This document shows, one piece after another, positions 1-5,953 of a stretch of 5,953 nt of DNA. The translations under genes and the position numbers were made by a program. Each line of letters begins with the position of its first letter. Within the stretch, counting starts at the first letter, position 1. Source of the DNA: Bacillota bacterium (GTDB lineage: Bacteria > Bacillota > Clostridia > Clostridiales > Clostridiaceae); contig JAEZDX010000090.1 in assembly GCA_023417975.1 (NCBI GenBank), positions 1-5,953 of the forward strand. Reading direction: 5' to 3'. The notes below the pieces were generated by a model, which worked only from the letters and a program-made list of their open reading frames with translations, had not been told where the DNA came from and searched no databases.

Positions 1-3000
1 ATCAAGGGCGGCATGAAATATTCAAACATAGTTCCGCTCCACGATACAAGACCTTTGCTTTTTCCCATGAAAGTCATAGCCCTTCCAAGCTTAAACCAAT
101 GCTTTTGTTCTATATCTCCTTTTGCTATAGCTATAAAACTGGCGCATCTTGCTTCGGAGGCCAATAGATCGTAATAGCTGTTATTTAAAGTGTCCTTTTC
201 TATGTCATAACCAATGGAAAATAACTGCCTCTTCTTATCATATACAACCTTGAAATCTGTAGACTCCACAAAACTGTTCAATCTTTCAATTATATCAATG
301 GCTTTAAGCACGCTGTTTGCCGTTTCCCTTTTACCGCTGTTTAAAAGCTCTATCAGCATTTCAAGCGTATGTGTTTCAATATTTTCTTTTGTATTACTGC
401 TTAATTTTGATATAGCTATATCAAAGCTTTTCTCCATTCTGTTAAAAGGTATAGTAAGAGGAATATCATTCAGTTCTTTCAGTTGCTCCTCCGATATACC
501 TTTAATATTATTTATTAAGTCCGCCCACGGAATATATTTCTGCAGTTCACCTAAAAATTTACTAGTGCCGCTTTTCAATTTTGAGTTCCAATAAAAGCTT
601 TTTGCATCAGACTTTTTTTCTATCTCTATTATCCTGCTCCACAGCTCCATTAAATAACTTTTCCAAGTGATAACATTCAGATTAAGCTTTTCTGCCCTTG
701 CAATTAAATCCTCATAGGCACTTTTATATTCGGAACTTTCATTGCATTCCCACTGAGCAAGCCTCATTGTATCGGAAAGTCCGTCCAGAAAACTTCTTTT
801 TATCATGGGTTCATGCAAATATTCTTCCATAGTTCGCGCAGCAAGCCACATATAGGCTGTAAGATTTCCGCTGTCTACAGTGGAAACGTATCTTGGATTC
901 AGCGGCTGCTTTGTAACTGTGTCATACCAATTGTAAAGGTGCCCTTTAAATTTGGTCAATGAATCCGCTGCAGAAAGAGTTTTATCAATTCTTTCTATAG
1001 TTTCATTTATTCCTATATAACCTAAATCATGGGCGCATAAATTACTTGTTATTCCCATTCCTATATTTGTAGGTGATGTCCTGTGCGCAACTCCATTAGC
1101 CGGGTTTTCCTGATAGTTATCCGGGGCAAGCCAGTTATTTTCACTATTCACAAAATCCTCAAAGTATGCCCAAGTTTCTCTGCTTATTCTCCTTAGCATT
1201 ACATTATCTTCTTGGTCTATTTCATAACCGATTTCTGCCTTATCCCGGCTTATATAATATGCTATATAAGGACTTAAAAACCACATCACAACTGAAGGCA
1301 GTAATAAAACTCCCATATAAAAGGATCTGTAAAAGGATAAGCTGCCGATTATGAGAGCAATGAAGCTTCCAACCCACATACTGTTAATATAGTCACTTAG
1401 CTTCTTACCGCTTCTTGCTTCTGCCTCTGCAGCTGTTTGCCATTCAAGAAAATTTCTTTTACTTATATATAATCTGTAAAGTGTCCTTATGATAGCATCA
1501 GTCATTAGGTATGCCTGATAAGGTATAAAGCAAAACAGCAGAAATATTTGTTCAGCAGCCATAGCAACACTTTGCAGTCTTCCTGTCATATTTATTCCCT
1601 TTGTAGGTGCAACAACTGCTTCGGATACATCAAAAAGTACTGGGCATAGAATAGACAGAAATGCCACTAAAATCCATGGTCCCTTAATCGGCAGCAGTGC
1701 CAGGGCTACCAATATTAACAATATTATTGATGGTGTAAGCAGACTTCTTCTTAAATTGTCGAGTATTTTCCACTTGGATAAATTGTTTAATGCCGTCTTT
1801 TTTTTCAACCAAGGTAGAAGCTGCCAATCACCTCTTACCCATCTATGGAGTCTTTTGCAGCTTGAGTTATAATATGCAGGATATCCGTCCACAAGCTCTA
1901 TGTCGGTAACAAGAGCAGTCCTTGCATAGCTTCCTTCAAGTAAGTCATGGCTCAAGACTGTATTCTCCGGTATTTCATCCTTTAACACATTTTCGAAAGC
2001 ATCAATGTTATAGATTCCTTTGCCAGTGAATATCCCTTCTCCAAACAGGTCTTGATAAACATCGGATACAGCTGTTGTATACGTATCTATTCCTGTCTCT
2101 CCTGAAAATATTCTGGAAAAAGCAGTTTTATTTGCATTTATAGAGCCAACACTTACCCTTGGCTGCATTATTCCATACCCTCGTTTTATACTTTTGGATG
2201 AGGCATCGAATAGAGGTTTATTTAAAACATGACTCATAGCTCCTACTAAACGCCTAGCGCTATCCATAGGAAGTATTGTATCACCATCCAAAGTTATTAC
2301 GTACTTCACACTCTGAAGTGTGTCAAGATTTCCGCTAATCACATTGTAGGTTGTATCTTTACTCCCTCTCAGTAAAGAGTTAAACTCCATAAGCTTTCCT
2401 CTTTTCCTTTCCCAGCCCATCCATTTCCCTTGCTTTTCGTTGTACATTCTATATCGGCATAGAAAATAAAAAAGTTCGCTTCCATCATGTGAATATTTTT
2501 TGTTAAGCTCAGCTATATCCCTAAGAGCAGTATTTACGATTATATCATCATTGTCCTCATGCTCTTGGCTGCTGTCATTAAAATCCCCTAAAACAGCAAA
2601 AAATAAATTTTTATCCGAGTTGGCTAAATAATATACCTCCAGATCTCTTATAAGATTCTTTGCTTTTTTTTCATCACCAATTAAAGTTGGAATTACAACT
2701 ACTGTACTGCTTTCTTCAGGTATTCCTCCATCCAAAGCAAGCTTTGGTACAAATCTTGGATTAGAAATGGAATTTATAGTCCAATTTAATATGGATATAA
2801 CTATCTCACTTGCAGGAATTATCATCGCAAGAAGTCCTAGTATATACTTCCATACACTTTCACTACCTATCTGTCCCATACTAGATAAAACAGCTATCAA
2901 GGCTATTACTGCTGTCCCCGCAATAATTGTACCTAAATATACGGGAAGAGGCCTTTCTTTTATCCACTTGACTATTTTATAATAAAGTCTCGGCTGAAAG

Positions 3001-4211
3001 CCTATCTTATTCTCTAACGTTGATAATCCGTTATCAATTAAATAGTAGCCTATATGTCTCATATATTGTTCTTTACTGTCTTTTTCCGCTTCAGCAGCGC
3101 ACTCAACAGCTTTTTTTGCAACAAGCGCCTCACCTATTCCTGACTTTCGTGACAAAATCTCAAGCTTATGCCTATAATAGTCTCTGGATTCAAAATCCAT
3201 CTTGGAATATATTTCGCCAGGGTCTTTTTTTAGTATTTGCTCAACATAGCTTAGTCTTTCAAACGCATCTCTCCAGTTTAAGCCGCTGAGAACGCGGATT
3301 GAGCTTATGCTGTTTCCAAGAGATAGTTGGTATGCAGCTTGTTTTCTATGTTCTTTACCTATGGTTTTTTCAATATTAGTCTGATTTGCCTCCAGCTTTT
3401 CACTTAACCAGATGTAAATATCTTCACTGTCCACCCCATTATCTCTTATTACTTTTATCAGTCTTTCTACAAAATGGGAGGAATAATTTAAATTTGTAGC
3501 CTTTAAAATATGGATTTCTTCTCCCAGTCTTCTTTCCGTATAGGCATTTATTATCCTGTCTGCTATAACTTCTCCTCGCCTTTTTTCCTTTAATGCATAT
3601 ACAATTTTTTCAACTATATAACTTATATTTTGAATTAAAGCTATTCTCAGCATTATTGGAAGCGCCCATAGCTCACCGCTTGTAAGTATAGTATTTTTCT
3701 GATAGGCACCTATAAAGCTTTCTACTCTTTCTTCATCCAACAATCCGTCCGTATGAGAAACAATTTCCACTGCTATATGATATATCCTCGGATAGCCTTT
3801 CATAATTCCTTTACTTATAATTGGTAAGTTGTTGTAGTAATTTTCAGGCATATTGAGTTTTATATCCTTGTATTCTTTTTGTACAAGATATAAATTATCC
3901 AAAAGCCATTCTGCAGCAGGTACCATTTCTTTTTTATTTCCAATCTGTACATCAATATAATCATAGCCCTGCAATATTTTATTAAAGCTTATGTCCAGAC
4001 TTTTTATCAATCTCCTTCTTGAATTGGTTCTTTTTGTCTCCGAATAGTGCGTTGATATTCTCACCGCATGCTTCTCCAGCTCCTCGGTGTTAATGTATAT
4101 ATTAGGAATATCCTCCATGATATTTTCTTCGTCATATTCATCGTTGTTCATTAGAGTATATATTATCAGACACAGTGCCACCGACATTATTCCTAAGTAT
4201 ATGTATATCAT
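1..4211 (-). CDS. Cyclic beta-1,2-glucan synthase-like protein (NdvB/ChvB family, GT84), N-terminal 1403 residues, 3' end beyond window
   Basis: This is the N-terminal half of a giant membrane enzyme that in characterised relatives builds cyclic beta-1,2-glucan from UDP-glucose. The frame is open from ATG 4211 to the left edge without a stop. Residues 2-21 form a hydrophobic anchor. A long helical region follows, with the family-typical stretch MDFESRDYYRH at 338-348. Two membrane segments (about 423-443 and 450-477) precede the cytosolic glycosyltransferase core. Its motifs are YVITLDGDT (637-645, DGD for nucleotide sugar and metal), SHDLLEG (754-760) and RWVRGDWQ (790-797, the QxxRW-like site). 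Further membrane segments lie at about 826-842, 845-861, 884-905, 948-960 and 965-985. A glycoamylase-like (GH189-type) domain starts near 1005, with NNWLAPDN, HRTSPTN (1043-1049), ASEAR (1351-1355) and SWSGTMFEYFMPP (1390-1402). Family members usually reach about 2700-2900 residues and end in a GH94 phosphorylase-like domain, not visible here. The start is supported by GGGAGGGG nine bases upstream. The family is secure; the exact glucan linkage is inferred. Confidence 0.88.
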   Translation of the reverse strand, partial: MIYIYLGIMSVALCLIIYTLMNNDEYDEENIMEDIPNIYINTEELEKHAVRISTHYSETKRTNSRRRLIKSLDISFNKILQGYDYIDVQIGNKKEMVPAAEWLLDNLYLVQKEYKDIKLNMPENYYNNLPIISKGIMKGYPRIYHIAVEIVSHTDGLLDEERVESFIGAYQKNTILTSGELWALPIMLRIALIQNISYIVEKIVYALKEKRRGEVIADRIINAYTERRLGEEIHILKATNLNYSSHFVERLIKVIRDNGVDSEDIYIWLSEKLEANQTNIEKTIGKEHRKQAAYQLSLGNSISSIRVLSGLNWRDAFERLSYVEQILKKDPGEIYSKMDFESRDYYRHKLEILSRKSGIGEALVAKKAVECAAEAEKDSKEQYMRHIGYYLIDNGLSTLENKIGFQPRLYYKIVKWIKERPLPVYLGTIIAGTAVIALIAVLSSMGQIGSESVWKYILGLLAMIIPASEIVISILNWTINSISNPRFVPKLALDGGIPEESSTVVVIPTLIGDEKKAKNLIRDLEVYYLANSDKNLFFAVLGDFNDSSQEHEDNDDIIVNTALRDIAELNKKYSHDGSELFYFLCRYRMYNEKQGKWMGWERKRGKLMEFNSLLRGSKDTTYNVISGNLDTLQSVKYVITLDGDTILPMDSARRLVGAMSHVLNKPLFDASSKSIKRGYGIMQPRVSVGSINANKTAFSRIFSGETGIDTYTTAVSDVYQDLFGEGIFTGKGIYNIDAFENVLKDEIPENTVLSHDLLEGSYARTALVTDIELVDGYPAYYNSSCKRLHRWVRGDWQLLPWLKKKTALNNLSKWKILDNLRRSLLTPSIILLILVALALLPIKGPWILVAFLSILCPVLFDVSEAVVAPTKGINMTGRLQSVAMAAEQIFLLFCFIPYQAYLMTDAIIRTLYRLYISKRNFLEWQTAAEAEARSGKKLSDYINSMWVGSFIALIIGSLSFYRSFYMGVLLLPSVVMWFLSPYIAYYISRDKAEIGYEIDQEDNVMLRRISRETWAYFEDFVNSENNWLAPDNYQENPANGVAHRTSPTNIGMGITSNLCAHDLGYIGINETIERIDKTLSAADSLTKFKGHLYNWYDTVTKQPLNPRYVSTVDSGNLTAYMWLAARTMEEYLHEPMIKRSFLDGLSDTMRLAQWECNESSEYKSAYEDLIARAEKLNLNVITWKSYLMELWSRIIEIEKKSDAKSFYWNSKLKSGTSKFLGELQKYIPWADLINNIKGISEEQLKELNDIPLTIPFNRMEKSFDIAISKLSSNTKENIETHTLEMLIELLNSGKRETANSVLKAIDIIERLNSFVESTDFKVVYDKKRQLFSIGYDIEKDTLNNSYYDLLASEARCASFIAIAKGDIEQKHWFKLGRAMTFMGKSKGLVSWSGTMFEYFMPPL

Positions 4212-4220
4212 TGTATCAAA

Positions 4221-4228
4221 CCCCTCCC
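4221..4228 (-). promoter_or_regulatory. Ribosome binding site of the glucan synthase gene
   Basis: On the minus strand this reads GGGAGGGG and lies nine bases before ATG 4211. It is a strong Shine-Dalgarno-like sequence at a normal distance. It fixes the start just before the hydrophobic N-terminal anchor MIYIYLGIM. Confidence 0.75.
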
Positions 4229-4234
4229 GGTATA

Positions 4235-4323
4235 TTTCATATAAAAAAATTCAATCATTAGTCTGCTTAAGTTATTATTTCCGACTAAGCCATAAAATAT
4301 GAATTGAAAGTTTGTATATGAAA
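4235..4323. repeat. Long imperfect inverted repeat between lysA and the glucan synthase gene
   Basis: The arms at 4235-4255 and 4303-4323 are inverted copies matching at 18 of 21 positions: TTTCATATA, a six-base variable block, then TTCAAT. The 47 bases between them contain a smaller inverted pair, TTAGTC (4258-4263) and GACTAA (4283-4288), and an alternative pair GCTTA (4265-4269) and TAAGC (4286-4290). A transcript across this stretch could fold into a long stem with a nested hairpin ending just before the ribosome binding site of the glucan synthase gene. It could be a leader RNA structure, an operator with two distant half-sites, or the remnant of a small inverted-repeat element. The sequence alone does not decide between these. 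Confidence 0.5.
4294..4322 (-). promoter_or_regulatory. Weak candidate promoter for the glucan synthase gene
   Basis: On the minus strand TTCATA (4322-4317) and TATTTT (4299-4294) are separated by 17 bases. Each matches four of six positions of the vegetative sigma factor consensus. A promoter is expected here because a terminator separates this gene from lysA. However, the region is so AT-rich that chance matches are likely, and an alternative start further downstream cannot be excluded. The -35 box would sit within the upstream arm of the inverted repeat at 4235-4323. Confidence 0.22.
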
Positions 4324-4329
4324 CACCGC

Positions 4330-4372
4330 AAAAAAGAAAAAACTTTTTCAAAACCAAAATGTTTTGAAAAAG
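4330..4372 (-). terminator. Intrinsic terminator of the lysA unit
   Basis: On the minus strand a perfect 12-base-pair stem (CTTTTTCAAAAC at 4372-4361 pairing with GTTTTGAAAAAG at 4354-4343) encloses a six-base loop. It is followed directly by TTTTTTCTTTTTT (4342-4330). It begins nine bases after the lysA stop codon. The stem is AT-rich but long and perfect. There is no T-run on the plus-strand side, so it acts only for leftward transcription and should separate lysA from the glucan synthase gene. Confidence 0.88.
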
Positions 4373-4381
4373 CTTAAAAAG

Positions 4382-5677
4382 CTAAATTATTTCATTTTTT
4401 ATTACATCTTCATAAGACTCTCTTTTACAGATTAATCTGGCAGCTCCTTCAGAGGCCATAACCACTGCAGCTTTTGGAATCTTATTATAGTTGCTTGCCA
4501 TAGAATATCCGTAAGCGCCCGTAGAAAGCACTGCCAATATATCTCCGCTTTCCACCTCCGGTATAGTTATGTCGCTGAGTAATATGTCTCCCGACTCGCA
4601 GCATTTTCCGGATATAGTCACCTGCTCGTTCACTGCTCCAAGCACTCTGTTTGCTATAACACATTCATATTGCGCCCTGTAAAGTGCCGGTCTTATATTA
4701 TCCGTCATTCCTCCATCTACAGCTACATATTTCCTTATTTCAGGAATTTCTTTTATTGACCCAACCGTATAAAGAGTCAGTCCTGCATTTCCCACTACCG
4801 ACCTTCCCGGTTCGATTGTTAGTATAGGCGGATTAACGGAGAGCTCCTTGCATTTATCTTCACATTGCTTTAAAATAATGTTGCAAAATTGTTCAATGTT
4901 CTTTGGTGCATCCCCGGATTTGTAGTAGATGCCGAAGCCGCCGCCAAGATCCAGTTCACTAATCATATATCCCGTCTCTTCGTATATATTATCTATAAGG
5001 GAAAGCATTATATCAACGGCATCCTTGTACGGCTCAGTGTCAAAAATCTGTGAACCTATATGACAGTGAAGTCCCACAAGTTCTACATTATCATGTTCAA
5101 TTGCCTTTTTCACAGCTTTCATTGTATAATTATTCAAAACTGTGAACCCAAACTTTGAATCTATCTGACCTGTCTTTATATAATCATGAGTATGAGCTTC
5201 TATACCAGGTGTTATTCTCAGCATTATCTTTTGAAGTTTATTATACTTTGCTGCTATACTGTCTATAAATTCTATTTCTGAAAAGTTATCTACTACAAAT
5301 CTACCAACTCCAAGTCGTATCCCCATCTCAATCTCTTCAACAGTTTTGTTGTTACCGTGGAAATATATCTTATCCATTGGAAATCCACTCTTATAGGCAG
5401 TATATAATTCACCTCCCGACACTACATCCAACCAGAGGCCTTCTTCCTGAACAATTCTACAAAGCGCCAATGTGAGAAAAGCCTTTCCGGCATAAGCAAC
5501 TCTGTTGCCTGAACCTCCTGCCTTGAATGCATTGATATATCTTTTACAATTATCTCTTATTAATTTTTCATCAAACACATAAAGCGGTGTACCGTATTCC
5601 TTCACCAAATCCGTACACTTAACCCCGCCAATGGTCAATTCATTCTCAATAACATCTGCAGTACCAAAAAATTTCAT
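4382..5677 (-). CDS. lysA: Diaminopimelate decarboxylase LysA
   Basis: LysA is the cytosolic PLP enzyme that decarboxylates meso-diaminopimelate to L-lysine, the last step of lysine synthesis. The 431-residue product has the usual length and fold order: an N-terminal alanine-racemase-like barrel and a C-terminal beta domain. Visible landmarks, numbered from MKFFG, are YAGKAF with the Schiff-base lysine K65, HCHIGSQ (204-210), the phosphate-binding LDLGGGFGI (243-251), EPGRS (289-293), the active-site stretch CCESGD (359-364) and GAYGYSMASNYN near 387-398. I chose ATG 5677 because GGAGGAG (5690-5684) lies six bases upstream of it. An in-frame ATG at 5692 would add MEESN but would place that Shine-Dalgarno sequence inside the coding region. 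The gene starts 17 bases after the stop of the preceding aspartokinase fragment, so the two are probably co-transcribed. A strong terminator follows the TAG stop. No key residue appears to be missing. Confidence 0.96.
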   Translation of the reverse strand: MKFFGTADVIENELTIGGVKCTDLVKEYGTPLYVFDEKLIRDNCKRYINAFKAGGSGNRVAYAGKAFLTLALCRIVQEEGLWLDVVSGGELYTAYKSGFPMDKIYFHGNNKTVEEIEMGIRLGVGRFVVDNFSEIEFIDSIAAKYNKLQKIMLRITPGIEAHTHDYIKTGQIDSKFGFTVLNNYTMKAVKKAIEHDNVELVGLHCHIGSQIFDTEPYKDAVDIMLSLIDNIYEETGYMISELDLGGGFGIYYKSGDAPKNIEQFCNIILKQCEDKCKELSVNPPILTIEPGRSVVGNAGLTLYTVGSIKEIPEIRKYVAVDGGMTDNIRPALYRAQYECVIANRVLGAVNEQVTISGKCCESGDILLSDITIPEVESGDILAVLSTGAYGYSMASNYNKIPKAAVVMASEGAARLICKRESYEDVIKNEII

Positions 5678-5683
5678 ATTACT

Positions 5684-5690
5684 CTCCTCC
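5684..5690 (-). promoter_or_regulatory. Ribosome binding site deciding the lysA start
   Basis: GGAGGAG on the minus strand is six bases before ATG 5677. It overlaps the start of the alternative reading from ATG 5692, which has no comparable site of its own: the bases before it are the end of the upstream gene. This argues for the shorter product beginning MKFFG. Confidence 0.72.
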
Positions 5691-5694
5691 ATAA

Positions 5695-5953
5695 TCAGTT
5701 TTTCAGTTCAAATGCACAACCCACTATTTCTATTGCTTTTAGCTCGTCCTCTCTTCTAATGGAACATGTTATTCTTATTTCTGATGTGGTTATCATCTTA
5801 ACTTCAATATTATTATCACAAAATAGCTTAAACATCTTTGCCGCTACCCCTGATGTATTCTTCATTCCTAATCCAACTACAGAAAATTTCGTAATATTTT
5901 CATCCACTATTATATTATCCGTATTTGTAAAGGAGGTGAGTATATCCATACAT
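5695..5953 (-). CDS. Aspartokinase, C-terminal ACT domain (5' end beyond window)
   Basis: Aspartokinase phosphorylates L-aspartate, the first step towards lysine, threonine and methionine. Only about 85 C-terminal residues are visible. They form one ACT domain with the aspartokinase-type pattern FSVVGLGMKNTSGVAAKMF followed by VKMITTSEIRITCSI, ending in AFELKN. In the family this last ACT domain takes part in feedback regulation by the end-product amino acid and in dimer contacts. An ATG exists at 5949, but the frame stays open to the window edge, and the residues before FSVVG resemble the run-in from the preceding ACT domain. An internal methionine is therefore more likely than a true start. 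A separate small ACT-domain protein remains possible, because its upstream region is not visible. The catalytic kinase domain is outside the window. The TGA stop lies 17 bases before the lysA start, which fits a lysine-biosynthesis operon. Confidence 0.8.
   Translation of the reverse strand, partial: CMDILTSFTNTDNIIVDENITKFSVVGLGMKNTSGVAAKMFKLFCDNNIEVKMITTSEIRITCSIRREDELKAIEIVGCAFELKN

Noticed and set aside
214..594. A plus-strand open frame of 126 codons, hydrophobic and rich in serine and phenylalanine.
   Set aside because: It lies entirely opposite the glucan synthase reading frame, which carries recognisable family motifs on both sides. Its composition is typical of the antisense of an AT-rich coding sequence.
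2767..3289. Two plus-strand open frames (71 and 89 codons), one looking like a membrane peptide.
   Set aside because: Both are opposite the membrane segments and linker of the glucan synthase. The hydrophobic look mirrors the real membrane segments on the minus strand, and no family is recognisable.
4087..4302. A plus-strand open frame of 71 codons crossing the start of the glucan synthase gene and the inverted repeat.
   Set aside because: No recognisable domain and no convincing ribosome binding site. It overlaps the well-supported N-terminus and Shine-Dalgarno sequence of the minus-strand gene.
4212..4329. A possible known riboswitch (for example c-di-GMP or lysine type) in the leader of the glucan synthase gene.
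   Set aside because: The inverted repeats are present, but I could find none of the conserved core sequences of these classes, so only an unassigned inverted repeat is reported.
5928..5940. A perfect plus-strand Shine-Dalgarno-like sequence (AAAGGAGGTGAG) near the right edge.
   Set aside because: It lies antisense inside the ACT-domain coding region, where it encodes the ordinary residues LTSFT. No complete plus-strand start codon is visible before the window ends.

Overview
The window looks like the chromosome of a low-GC Gram-positive bacterium, most likely a member of Clostridia. The DNA is AT-rich, codons are strongly A/T-biased (many ATA and AAA), ribosome binding sites are purine-rich and strong, and the lysA product has the YAGKAF form of its PLP-lysine motif. 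This is inferred from style and protein family, not from a database match.

All genes are on the minus strand, so the window reads from right to left. At the right edge (5695-5953) is the C-terminal ACT domain of what is most likely aspartokinase, cut by the window. A short gap separates it from a complete lysA (diaminopimelate decarboxylase, 4382-5677). The two look like one transcription unit covering the first and last steps of the aspartate-to-lysine pathway. The unit ends in a clear intrinsic terminator (4330-4372) immediately after the lysA stop.

A gap of about 170 bases (4212-4381) follows. It holds the terminator, a long imperfect inverted repeat (4235-4323), a weak candidate promoter and a strong ribosome binding site. 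From 4211 to the left edge runs one uninterrupted reading frame of 1403 codons. It is the N-terminal half of a giant membrane-bound cyclic beta-1,2-glucan synthase-like protein (NdvB/ChvB family). The part seen has an N-terminal membrane anchor, the helical linker region, a GT84 glycosyltransferase core with DGD and RWVRGDWQ motifs, a group of membrane segments and most of the glycoamylase-like domain. The C-terminal phosphorylase-like domain expected for the family would lie beyond the left edge.

The lysine unit and the glucan synthase gene are separated by a terminator and show no evident functional link. I see no mobile element, CRISPR array, tRNA or rRNA, and no other genes on the plus strand. 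The two points most worth a second look are the glucan synthase itself and the inverted repeat upstream of it.
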